Of a stretch of 64,000 bases of DNA, positions 30,090 to 38,314 are shown piece after piece (the stretch's first letter is position 1; every line of letters begins with the position of its first letter). The notes under the pieces are model-generated. The model did not search any database. It was given only the letters and a program-made list of their open reading frames with translations, and was not told the origin of the DNA. The translations under genes and the position numbers were made by a program. The stretch is from Gallionella sp. (lineage in GTDB: Bacteria; Pseudomonadota; Gammaproteobacteria; Burkholderiales; Gallionellaceae). Location of the stretch: the NCBI GenBank assembly GCA_028714075.1, contig JAQTMZ010000005.1:124001-188000 (forward strand), written 5' to 3'.

Positions 30090-31451
30090 TTAAGAGGGAA
30101 TTGCAGCCATTTGCGGCAGGGTGAAGAAAAATGTGCTTCCCCGACCGAGCGTGGATTCGAGCCAGATGCGCCCGCCGTACATTTCCACGATTTTCTTTAC
30201 CAGCGCCAAGCCGACACCGGTGCTTTCCACGCGGTCACGCGGGGCGAGGGTCTGGAACAACTGGAAGATTTTCTCAAAATGCTGTTGGTCAATGCCCGGG
30301 CCGTTGTCGGCGATGCTGAATTTCCATTGCCGCCCCTCGGCAACGCAGGCGATGCGAATTTCGCCGTCAGGTTTATCCATGTATTTGATGGCGTTGGAGA
30401 GCAGATTCTGGAACACCTGCTGGATGCGGGTCGGCTCTGTCATGATGGTCGGCAAGGAATTCCCGATGCTGATCGTAATATTTTTTGGCGGAGCAAGCAG
30501 GTCGATCACCTCACGCACCAGTTGGTTGATATCTACCGCGACGATCGTTTCTTTCACCCGGCCCACCCGCGAATACTGCAAAATGCCGTCGATCAGCCCG
30601 TCCATGCGGCGCACCCGGCCGATCAACAGGCGCATGTGCTCCTTGCCTTCGTCGTCGAATTTGTCCGCATAATCCGTGGAAATCCAGTCCGCCAACGAGC
30701 CGATGGCGCGCAACGGAGCCTTGAGGTCATGGGACACCACATAACCGAAATTCCTGAGTTCCTCGTTGGCGCTCTCCAGCTCGTGCACCAGGAGCGCCCG
30801 CTGTTCCTCGGCCTGTTTGCGCTCGGCCATTTCGCGAACGATGAACAGAAACAGCACACCGAAAAAAATGGCTACAGAAACCAGAGCCACAATGAATACG
30901 GTTAGTATGCGGTCGGCATTCGCACTGGAAATATCGGCCAACTGCTGCAGACGGATAGTTTCTTCTTTCTGCAACTGCTCCACCGTTTCATGGATGGCAT
31001 CCATTTCCCGCTCACCGCTACCGGCCATCAGTTTGAGGCGTGCCTGCTCGAAGCCCTGATCGCGCCGCACCTTCAATATCCCATCCAGCAGCGCGAGGCG
31101 CGCGTCGATACGCTCATCCAGCCTGCGCAGCAATGCCTGCTGGCCGGAATTACCGGCAGTGGCATCGTGAACCTTGTCGAGCAGGAAACGTATGCGGTCG
31201 ATGTAGGCGCGCCGCGGGGCGAGATGGCGTTCATCGCCATCGATCAGATAGATGCGCTGCCGGGTTTCCGCCTGGTTCGTCAGGGAGAAGATTTCTTCCA
31301 GATCGGTAATGATTTCTTGGCTGCGCGTGGCCTGGGTGGAGGCGTGCATGAAGTTTACGGTCGACAGATAGGCAAGCCAACCGATGGCGGCAATAATAGC
31401 CAGCGCCACGGAAAAACCGGTAAGAGCCTTATGTTCGATGGACCATTTCAT
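30090..31451 (-). CDS. CHASE3-like sensor histidine kinase
   Basis: A 453-aa kinase with a membrane segment at about 10-30, a mostly helical periplasmic region of CHASE3 type (about 35-180) and a second membrane segment at about 185-210. A coiled coil, HisKA with H241 (VVSHDLKAPLR) and HATPase with NLLSNAIKY, DNGPGI and STGVGLAL follow. It heads a three-gene operon with two receivers. The helical periplasmic domain usually responds to membrane or small-molecule signals; the stimulus is unknown. The transmitter is of the same type as the kinases at 537-11845, so the two blocks probably arose by paralogy. Confidence 0.88.
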   Translation of the reverse strand: MKWSIEHKALTGFSVALAIIAAIGWLAYLSTVNFMHASTQATRSQEIITDLEEIFSLTNQAETRQRIYLIDGDERHLAPRRAYIDRIRFLLDKVHDATAGNSGQQALLRRLDERIDARLALLDGILKVRRDQGFEQARLKLMAGSGEREMDAIHETVEQLQKEETIRLQQLADISSANADRILTVFIVALVSVAIFFGVLFLFIVREMAERKQAEEQRALLVHELESANEELRNFGYVVSHDLKAPLRAIGSLADWISTDYADKFDDEGKEHMRLLIGRVRRMDGLIDGILQYSRVGRVKETIVAVDINQLVREVIDLLAPPKNITISIGNSLPTIMTEPTRIQQVFQNLLSNAIKYMDKPDGEIRIACVAEGRQWKFSIADNGPGIDQQHFEKIFQLFQTLAPRDRVESTGVGLALVKKIVEMYGGRIWLESTLGRGSTFFFTLPQMAAIPS

Positions 31452-31666
31452 TGGCTGGTTTCACTGCTGTCCGGTAGATTTTAATTACAATTGACCCACG
31501 CCCATTAATGATGCTGATTTTGACATGATTGCCGACCCCGCCGGTTTGGAATCGCTCTACGCCATAAGTTATATCGTAACCGATTTAATTTGATACGTTG
31601 TCATAATTGGGCGAAATCAGGCGGATGCAATAATCGCCCACGCCAACTAAAATGGATCGCAACCGT

Positions 31667-32197
31667 TCAGTAGGGCTTCCTGCCAATCCAGTTTCCGGCT
31701 GGCTGATATTGGCACGCCCATACTTGCTCACGGGTGTCTTCGCACACTGCCACCGCACAGCCGACTGTCGTGGTGGTGCGCCATACCACCTGCGTGTAGT
31801 GGCCGCACATTTTGCCCGGCGTGCATTGATTGCTGGTGTAGTCGTAATCCGCCTTTTCGCTGCCCCAGCTATCCACTACTTGCTCGGGCGATACCTTCTG
31901 CAATTCCTTGCGGCCATCAGACCATGCCAGCGCGCTCGCCCAATAAAGGTTTTCACCATACTGCCCATCCGGTTTGCTATGGCGCATCCGGCAATGGTTG
32001 GTACGTTTCAGGTTATCTGCCCAGGCCTGCGCCGCTGCCGCGAGGGCTGGCGAGTAACCCAGTTTCTCCATTATTCCCGCTTTGGCGCGCCACTTATTGT
32101 GTGCGGCGACAAAGGCTGCGGCGTCGATTTCTACGGCATGTACAGATATAGACACCAGTGCAGCGGCGCAGTGAATGGCAACGATTACAGGTTTCAT
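31667..32197 (-). CDS. Secreted CAP/SCP-domain (PR-1-like) protein
   Basis: A 176-aa protein with a signal peptide (first ~22 residues, ending near SVHA) and one CAP domain. The conserved residues are visible: NKWR near the start, HCRMRHS, YGENLYW, the CGHYTQVVWR signature and a C-terminal ACQYQPAGNW. Four or more cysteines could form disulfides in the periplasm. The bacterial function is unknown; CAP proteins bind lipids or act on extracellular partners. It stands alone, with REP-like repeats just upstream. Confidence 0.85.
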   Translation of the reverse strand: MKPVIVAIHCAAALVSISVHAVEIDAAAFVAAHNKWRAKAGIMEKLGYSPALAAAAQAWADNLKRTNHCRMRHSKPDGQYGENLYWASALAWSDGRKELQKVSPEQVVDSWGSEKADYDYTSNQCTPGKMCGHYTQVVWRTTTTVGCAVAVCEDTREQVWACQYQPAGNWIGRKPY

Positions 32198-32273
32198 GGG
32201 TTAATAATTTTGATGGAAAATTGAAGCGATGGGGTAATGCAAATTCTATTCCAAATATCAAAAGATTTGGTAG

Positions 32274-32293
32274 GGGCGTGATTTATCGCGCCC
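32274..32293. repeat. Short palindrome, GGGCGCGAT family, copy 1
   Basis: Nine-bp arms 32274-32282 and 32285-32293 pair with one mismatch around TT. It matches the stem at 50855-50884. It lies upstream of the CAP gene. Confidence 0.5.
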
Positions 32294-32323
32294 TGATTTA
32301 TTCTAAGAAAACAGTTGAGGGGG

Positions 32324-32369
32324 GCGAATTCATTCGCACGAACAGCAGATTATGTACGAATGAATTCGC
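32324..32369. repeat. Inverted repeat (GCGAATTCATTCG)
   Basis: Perfect 13-bp arms at 32324-32336 and 32357-32369 with a 20-nt loop, in the gap between the antiporter stop and the CAP gene. REP-like; it could end transcription of the antiporter gene. Confidence 0.6.
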
Positions 32370-32423
32370 ATCTACGGTTTCCGGGTTTATTGGAAAAAAT
32401 GGCTGACGTAAAAAGCATAGCGA

Positions 32424-33662
32424 CTATTCTTCCACCAGCAACCCCAGTCTCTTCGCCAGCCACTTGGTGGTGGTCGCCTGGATCAGGATAGTCATCAGTA
32501 TCGCGATGAAAGTCACCGAGGCGATGATCTGCGCGCCCGGGGCTTTCATGCCGACCAGCATGCCGGCCAGCGCGCCAGGAATCACGCCGGTTTCGCGCGT
32601 CCAGCACATGAACAGCATCTCCTTGAAGCTCCATTTGGCGCGCCGGTCGGGCAGGGCGCACAGGAACACCGTCACCGGGCGCGCGACCAGCATGAATATC
32701 ACCACCACCGCTGTGCCGCCGAGCAGGTACTGGTTCATCAGGGCGAAATCCACCTGCGTACCGAGCAGGATGAAAATGAACATGCGCATGATCAGAGAGG
32801 TGGTCATGATGAAATCTTCCAAGATTCTTTCATCGTTATGGATACGCTTGAAGCCGAGCGATTCCTGGTTGCCTATCATGATGCCGAACACGAACACCGC
32901 CATGAAGCCGCTGGAATGCAGCCCGTCCGCGCCCATATAGGCGCCGATTACCGCCATCAGCGAGACCACCGGTGCGTATTCGGTGAGGAAGCCGAATTTT
33001 TGATGCGCGATGAGAAAGGCCGCCGTATAGCCCAGTATTCCGCCAATCATAATACCCAGCAGCGATTGCTTGAGCAGGTCGAGAACCGCATCGCCCGCCG
33101 AGAATTCGCCCGCGCCCATCGCCACGCCCAGCACCGTAAAGGTGACGATGGCACCCATCGCGTCGTTGAAGGCGGATTCGCTCATCACCGTCTGCGCGAC
33201 ACGCTCCTTGATTTTGATCTGCTTGAACACCGGCACCAGCGTCGCCGGGTCGGTGGAAGCGAGTACGGCGCCGAGCAGCAGCGCGACGATGACGGGTACG
33301 CCGAGGAAATAATAGGCCGCCGCGCCGGTGATCGCGCCGGTGATCAGCACGCCGATGGTGGCGATCACCACGATGGTGATCCATACTTCTTTTAGAACCT
33401 TGAGCTTGATCGAAGCGCCGCCGTCGAACAGGATGTAACTGGAACCGAAAATCAGGATCAACTGGTTGACCGCGGAATCGGCCTTGATGTTCACTAGCCC
33501 CAGCATGCTCGGGCCGAGCAGCATACCTATCAGCAAAAAAACCACCACGTCGGGTATTCGCGCCAGCCGCGCGATCAGGCCGGAGAAGGTTCCCACGGCG
33601 AGGATGATGCCGAACATCAGCAGTATGTGTTTGGCCAGTTCAAGTGAGGCTGAGGGTTCCAT
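32424..33662 (-). CDS. Cation:proton antiporter (CPA1/NhaP type)
   Basis: A 412-aa inner-membrane protein with about twelve hydrophobic segments. The family motifs are VLASTDPATLVPVF (about residues 135-148) and SESAFNDAMGAI (about 160-171), where the Asn-Asp pair is the expected ion-binding site. It exchanges Na+ or K+ for H+. It ends without the long cytoplasmic tail of NhaP proteins. A second antiporter of the same family is on the other strand at 35644-36972. Ion specificity is unknown. Confidence 0.87.
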   Translation of the reverse strand: MEPSASLELAKHILLMFGIILAVGTFSGLIARLARIPDVVVFLLIGMLLGPSMLGLVNIKADSAVNQLILIFGSSYILFDGGASIKLKVLKEVWITIVVIATIGVLITGAITGAAAYYFLGVPVIVALLLGAVLASTDPATLVPVFKQIKIKERVAQTVMSESAFNDAMGAIVTFTVLGVAMGAGEFSAGDAVLDLLKQSLLGIMIGGILGYTAAFLIAHQKFGFLTEYAPVVSLMAVIGAYMGADGLHSSGFMAVFVFGIMIGNQESLGFKRIHNDERILEDFIMTTSLIMRMFIFILLGTQVDFALMNQYLLGGTAVVVIFMLVARPVTVFLCALPDRRAKWSFKEMLFMCWTRETGVIPGALAGMLVGMKAPGAQIIASVTFIAILMTILIQATTTKWLAKRLGLLVEE

Positions 33663-33822
33663 TATGCTCTTTCAATGTAAGCGCCAATTTAACTACACAT
33701 TTCATCAAACATTCGAAAATGGCAGTACAAGTCTAAGCAGGTGGAGCTGCTGCATTTAAGAATGCAAAATTCTCTCATGACATGCAGTTTCGCGCCAATA
33801 GCGGAGATTCAGCAGATTCTAT

Positions 33823-35151
33823 TCACTTCCCTTCAACTGCCGATTGAAGCGGGACAATGCGCGCAACCAACACTTTGTCTACGCGATTCTTGTCCATATC
33901 CATCACTTCAAAGCGGCAGCCTGCCATCTCGAAGTGGTCGGTCACCGCAGGGATGCGCCCCACCACATACATGACGAATCCGCCCAAGGTATTGAAAGCG
34001 TTTTCTTGCTCACCCGGCAAATCATCATCGATCTCCAACACGGATTTCAGGCGTTCGATGGGTACGCTGCCGTCGATTAGCCACGACCCGTCTTCGCGCA
34101 TGACAATATCCTGCTCCTCTTGAATGTCGGACGATGGCAGTTCCCCGACAATAGAGGTCAGTACGTCGGTGAGCGTGACCAGTCCCTGCAGTTCGCCGTA
34201 CTCATCCACAATCAGCGCGCATTGCTGATGTGCCTTGCGGAAGTTTTCCAGCAGGTGCGTGGTGGTCACACCTTCCGGCACATATAGCGGCGGACGCAGG
34301 GACTGCTCAATTTCAAGTGGCTTGCCCGCCAGTGCATCCTTGAGAAGATCCGGCGTGCGCAGTATCCCCACGATATGATCCAGTCCATTGCGGCAAACCA
34401 CTAACCGGGTATACGGGCTTCCGGCAATGCGATTGCGAACCTCCGCTTCAGGCGCATCCAGGTCGAGTACATAAATATCAGTCCGGTGCGTCATGATCGC
34501 GCCGATGCGCTGCTCGTCAAGCCGCAGCACGTTGGATACGATGGCCTGCTCGCTCTCATGGAATACGCCCGCCTCGGAACCCTGTTCCATCAGCACCTTG
34601 ATCTCATCATCGGTTACAGGCGGTTCTTCCTTGCTGCCTGCACCCATTATGCGCAGCAGGAAACTGGAGGACGCCGAAAGCAACCAAACCAGTGGTCGTG
34701 CTACGCGCGCCAGCATGTCCATCGGGGGAGCGATCAATGAAGCTGTTTTTTCTGGTGCCAATAGCCCAAGTTGCTTGGGAACCAATTCCCCGACAACAAC
34801 GGAAAAATAGGTTAGACCCGCAACAACTAGCGTCAATGCGATGCCTCTGGCGTAAGGCTCGACCAGTGAAAAACTGGCGAGCCATGCGGTCATGGGGTCG
34901 GCAAGAGCGGTTTCGCCGATGGCTCCGCTCAAGATGCCGACGGTTGTAATGCCAACCTGCACTGTAGAAAGAAAGGTAGAGGGCTCGCTGTGAAGTGCCA
35001 GTGCCGACTGTGCTCCGGGGCTATCGTCATCGGCTAGCTTTTGCAGGCGCGCCTTGCGGGAAGAGACTACGGCGATTTCAGACATCGCCAAAATACCATT
35101 AAGCAGAATCAAAAACAGAAGTAATACTATATCCACTACAGAGTCGCCCAT
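33823..35151 (-). CDS. CNNM/CorC family (haemolysin-C-like) membrane protein
   Basis: A 442-aa protein with an N-terminal CNNM/DUF21 membrane domain of four hydrophobic segments (about 1-200), then a CBS pair (about 215-340, including MTHRTDIYVLD and LVTLTDVLTSIVGE), then the CorC/HlyC C-terminal domain (about 355-435, with TLGGFVMYVVGRIP). Members transport or regulate Mg2+/Na+ or Co2+. The historic haemolysin label is probably misleading. It is divergent from the antiporter at 35644, with a 492-bp gap. Confidence 0.86.
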   Translation of the reverse strand: MGDSVVDIVLLLFLILLNGILAMSEIAVVSSRKARLQKLADDDSPGAQSALALHSEPSTFLSTVQVGITTVGILSGAIGETALADPMTAWLASFSLVEPYARGIALTLVVAGLTYFSVVVGELVPKQLGLLAPEKTASLIAPPMDMLARVARPLVWLLSASSSFLLRIMGAGSKEEPPVTDDEIKVLMEQGSEAGVFHESEQAIVSNVLRLDEQRIGAIMTHRTDIYVLDLDAPEAEVRNRIAGSPYTRLVVCRNGLDHIVGILRTPDLLKDALAGKPLEIEQSLRPPLYVPEGVTTTHLLENFRKAHQQCALIVDEYGELQGLVTLTDVLTSIVGELPSSDIQEEQDIVMREDGSWLIDGSVPIERLKSVLEIDDDLPGEQENAFNTLGGFVMYVVGRIPAVTDHFEMAGCRFEVMDMDKNRVDKVLVARIVPLQSAVEGK

Positions 35152-35643
35152 CGCCGTCAGGCGTGCGAACCAGGATTGAAAGAGCGCAATTCTAACATTT
35201 TAATAATGTCATTTTTAGCTCATCGCCCCTAGATGGATAGTGGCTGAACGCCGCCTTTGGGTCAGTTGCGCTACTTCACGAACAACCGCAATGCGACCCA
35301 CTGACGAATTGAAGCGCCAATGACAGTTTTTTGGCTGTGATTATCAGGGGAAAAGGGTTGTGCCAGAAGTGGAAGTTCAGGAAGATTGTTGATGGTCTGT
35401 TCCTCGGTCATTTCGATCACCCATGGTAATTTAGAAAAGAATATTTTGGTCGTTTATCCAGGCGCATTCCCATCAGTTTCTCGATAATTTATCCATTGTG
35501 GTATTATCGTCTCGGGTGTTTATGCAGAAAGTAAATGGTGCAGAAATAAAATAGATAAGCACTCACCCATGTCCATAATCAATTATTAACTTCACGCGAT
35601 TTTTCAGTATATCGCTTGCCGATAGCCCAAGAATATCTAAATC
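35152..35643. other. 492-bp divergent intergenic region
   Basis: No gene is supported. On the plus strand TGGTATTAT at 35500-35508 is a possible extended -10 element for the antiporter gene, 135 nt upstream of its ATG. No repeat or clear operator was found in the remainder. Confidence 0.35.
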
Positions 35644-36972
35644 ATGAACTACGCAAAAATTTTGGTCCTGTTTGTTTTCGCTTTCCTGTTGAACCGTGCC
35701 GCTCCCGAGATTCTTGAGCGCCTGACCCTGCTCGGGGGTACAGAGGCGGCCATCGCAATTTCGTTGTGGTGCCTGGGGCTGTTTCTGGTGTTTGGCTGGG
35801 CGTGCAGCAAATTGTCCGAGGGAACCGTTTTCCCCAATTTTACCCTGCAACTGCTGGTGGGCATTGTCCTGCATGACGCGCTGGCGCCTATTGCCTCATC
35901 GATCATGCTTGCGGTAGTGGTCTGCACCGCACTAGCGGCCATCATTTTGAAAGGCGGCGGCGATGAAGTTGACCGGCGCGATTTTGTGAAGATTGCCTTC
36001 CCCACCGTGATGATAGCGCTGGTGGGTTATCTGATCACCTTCTTCGTCATGTTCCCGATCCTGATGGCGTTGGGGCTGGATGGCAAAACCGCCGCTTTGC
36101 TGGCGGCCATCCTCGGCTCCACCGATCCGGCGGCGCTGATCCCGACGCTGAAGCGGATTGTCTTCAAGGACGAGTACAAGCGCCTCGCCAGCATTTCGGT
36201 CGCGGAAAGCGCCCTCAACGACGCGGTTGGCGCGATCTTTGTGGCTGCCATTGCAGCCATGATCCTGGCCGGAATTTCGGTGGATTCCATGGGCAGCCTG
36301 GTCTCGGGGCTTTCCAGCGCGGAGAACCTGCTGCATCTTGGGAAGCAATTCCTGTTTGGCGCCATGGCCGGCGTGATCGGCTGGGGCGCGATGTACGGTT
36401 ATGAAATTTACAAGTCGCGGGATAACGAGCGCGACGTCGGCGAGACCGCCTACGATTTCGCGATCGTGCTGGCCGTCCCGCTGGTGACCTTCCTGCTGGC
36501 GCAAGCCATTCATGGCAACGGCTTCCTGGCGGCTTTTGTTGCGGGGCTGCTCGCCAACTACAACCACGGCAAGGAATACTTCCACAAGACGCTGCACACC
36601 ATGGAGATCAAGATCGAGAGCATTGCCAAGCCGACGATCTTCATGATGGTCGGCCCGTTTGTCGCGCTGGGCGACCTGTGGAACACCGCGCTCCTGGGTC
36701 TGCTGGTGTCGCTCGTCTTTATCCTCGTCGCCCGGCCCGTGGCAGTCATGTTGTCCCTGTTGCCGACTGACCTCAGCATGAAAGACAAGCTCTTCATGAG
36801 TATCGTGCGGGAGACTGGCGTGATTCCGGTGGTGCTGGCGGTGATCACCGTTGCCCAGTTTCCGGAATTGACGCTGCTGATGCCGCTGACAGCCTGGGTG
36901 GTCATCTGGACCCTGACTCTGCTGCCCGCAATCACACCCTGGTGGTCAAGGAAGCTCGGCATCGTGCAATAG
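35644..36972 (+). CDS. Cation:proton antiporter (CPA family)
   Basis: A 442-aa integral membrane protein with around twelve hydrophobic segments, the ILGSTDPAALIPTL motif (about residues 156-169) and VAESALNDAVGAIF (about 187-200). These hold the paired Asn-Asp site of Na+(K+)/H+ antiporters. It is related to the minus-strand antiporter at 32424-33662 but has longer termini. The only neighbours are the divergent CorC gene and a palindromic repeat downstream. It may balance H+ against Na+ in a cell with an Rnf pump; that is inference. Confidence 0.87.
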   Translation: MNYAKILVLFVFAFLLNRAAPEILERLTLLGGTEAAIAISLWCLGLFLVFGWACSKLSEGTVFPNFTLQLLVGIVLHDALAPIASSIMLAVVVCTALAAIILKGGGDEVDRRDFVKIAFPTVMIALVGYLITFFVMFPILMALGLDGKTAALLAAILGSTDPAALIPTLKRIVFKDEYKRLASISVAESALNDAVGAIFVAAIAAMILAGISVDSMGSLVSGLSSAENLLHLGKQFLFGAMAGVIGWGAMYGYEIYKSRDNERDVGETAYDFAIVLAVPLVTFLLAQAIHGNGFLAAFVAGLLANYNHGKEYFHKTLHTMEIKIESIAKPTIFMMVGPFVALGDLWNTALLGLLVSLVFILVARPVAVMLSLLPTDLSMKDKLFMSIVRETGVIPVVLAVITVAQFPELTLLMPLTAWVVIWTLTLLPAITPWWSRKLGIVQ

Positions 36973-37025
36973 GAGCCAAGTGTTGTGCATGTTGTTTGGG
37001 CTTATACCAACGGTTAGAGTAGCAT

Positions 37026-37073
37026 TGTAGGTCTGGTTTTAACCCGACATGTCGGGCTGAAACCCGACCTACA
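37026..37073. repeat. REP-like palindrome between antiporter and CDF gene
   Basis: Nested palindrome: outer arms TGTAGGTC and its complement, inner perfect CCCGACATGTCGGG (37043-37056), 48 bp in all. It lies between converging genes, so a bidirectional termination role is possible. Confidence 0.6.
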
Positions 37074-37096
37074 AAAGTTCATGGGACGCTATCGTA

Positions 37097-37717
37097 TCAG
37101 GCAGCTGGCAGCCTCAACTCAACAATTGCCCCCATGAGGACTTTTGCCGCTGACTTCAGGAACAGCAGCGCAAGTGCCAGCCCAACCAAAATATCCGGCC
37201 ATCCGGAGTGAGTGAGTAAAACGCCGCCTGCTGCCACAAAAACCGCGATATTGGCAGCAATGTCATTGCGCGAACATTCCCAAACAGAACTCATATTGAT
37301 GTCTTCCTCGCGGTGTTTCCAAAGCAGGGTGAGGCAAGTGCCGTTTGCCAATAGCGCCAGCAGGCTCACAATACCCATCGTTTCATAGAGCGGAACGACA
37401 GGAGCAGCGATACGGTAAATCACCTGATAGAGAACAAAGAGGCTGGCCAGCAGGATCAACGCGCCTTTGAACAATGCCACCTTGGCTTTTGAACGTGGCC
37501 CGCGAGAAACGGCATAGAGGCTCAGGCCATAGGTCAAGGCATCGCCCAGATTATCGAGGGAATCTGACAGCAACGCAGTCGAGCCTGCCATCATGCCCGC
37601 AATCAACTCGACCACGAACATTACAGCATTGATGCCGAGCACGATTTTAAGTGTTGCGCTTTGCCGTTCTCTCAATGCATCAAGTGCACAGGCTTTATTT
37701 TCGCAGCAATCTGCCAT
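37097..37717 (-). CDS. Cation diffusion facilitator, transmembrane-only form
   Basis: A 206-aa membrane protein with about six hydrophobic segments. It resembles the CDF family (Zn2+/Co2+/Cd2+ efflux) but lacks the cytoplasmic metal-binding C-terminal domain. The first metal site aligns as D-N-L-G-D (the usual HxxxD has Asp in first place). The second aligns as C-S-R-N-D, with Cys where His is usual. An N-terminal CCENKAC segment adds three cysteines and could bind metal. Specificity is open, and the cysteine ligands suggest a soft metal. It stands alone next to the accessory island. Confidence 0.85.
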   Translation of the reverse strand: MADCCENKACALDALRERQSATLKIVLGINAVMFVVELIAGMMAGSTALLSDSLDNLGDALTYGLSLYAVSRGPRSKAKVALFKGALILLASLFVLYQVIYRIAAPVVPLYETMGIVSLLALLANGTCLTLLWKHREEDINMSSVWECSRNDIAANIAVFVAAGGVLLTHSGWPDILVGLALALLFLKSAAKVLMGAIVELRLPAA

Positions 37718-37848
37718 ATAAGATGCGCAGGAATGTAATTGGATAATATTAACAGCATATTTTTCATATCCCGTAAAAAACTCGGGCCTCCGAAGATGCC
37801 CTACACCAGACAGTCGAAACCATCACTGGAAATAGTTAGCTACCCTGT

Positions 37849-38040
37849 TTAATCCTCTGCCGCGTCCCCACCTTTGGCCTTGCGCGGTACGGTCTTCGGG
37901 TCGCAGGTAATGGGGCGGTAGATTTCGACACGGTCGCCATTGCCGCCAATGCCGTTGCAACTTTCCCCCGGCTCGTTTAGAGTTCGCCCCACTTGCGCAA
38001 CCGCCGCAATAAACTGCGCCTCAATGTAAGGCGTGGGCAC
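37849..38040 (-). pseudogene. rnfH 3' fragment fused to an unrelated 5' stretch
   Basis: The last ~29 residues (NGDRVEIYRPITCDPKTVPR and on) match the C-terminus of RnfH at 43432-43716, and the DNA match is 78 of 84 bases. The first ~33 residues have no resemblance to RnfH, and the ubiquitin-like N-terminal half is missing. The frame is open, but half a beta-grasp fold is unlikely to work. I read it as the left-hand remnant of a duplication that accompanied insertion of the island between 37.94 and 43.44 kb. Confidence 0.65.
37855..37938. repeat. 84-bp direct repeat, left copy (rnfH 3' end)
   Basis: Same orientation and equal length as 43441-43524, with six mismatches in 84. The pair encloses about 5.5 kb of accessory genes, the arrangement expected of attL/attR-like borders or a target duplication. 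No integrase gene is seen inside. Confidence 0.75.
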
Positions 38041-38314
38041 GGCGGATCATCAGTACAGGAGGCTGGCGTAAGAAGCTTCCCCATTCTTTGATTCCATCTC
38101 CTCACGGCGGAGGGGCAGGGCGGGGGAGATTTCTCGTGGGGAATCACGTCCCACAGCGAGTTTGTTATTAAGGAAATAACGTGACTGCAAGCCTCTCTGC
38201 TTTTTCTTCGCGCCGCTTCGGCGCGTGGCCTGATTGTTTAGCTCACTCAAAAAACAATGCAAATCTGGGCACATTAATCTTTTGAACTGTTAATTTTGAT
38301 CTAGGCAACTACCA

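Noticed and set aside
37097-37717. CDF transporter judged broken because His is missing from its metal sites
   Set aside because: The Asp and Cys replacements align with the ligand positions and, as far as I recall, occur in a transmembrane-only subfamily, so it is probably functional.
38050-38274. Small open frame between the rnfH fragment and the STAND gene
   Set aside because: No recognisable motif, poor start context and low-complexity composition; more likely non-coding.
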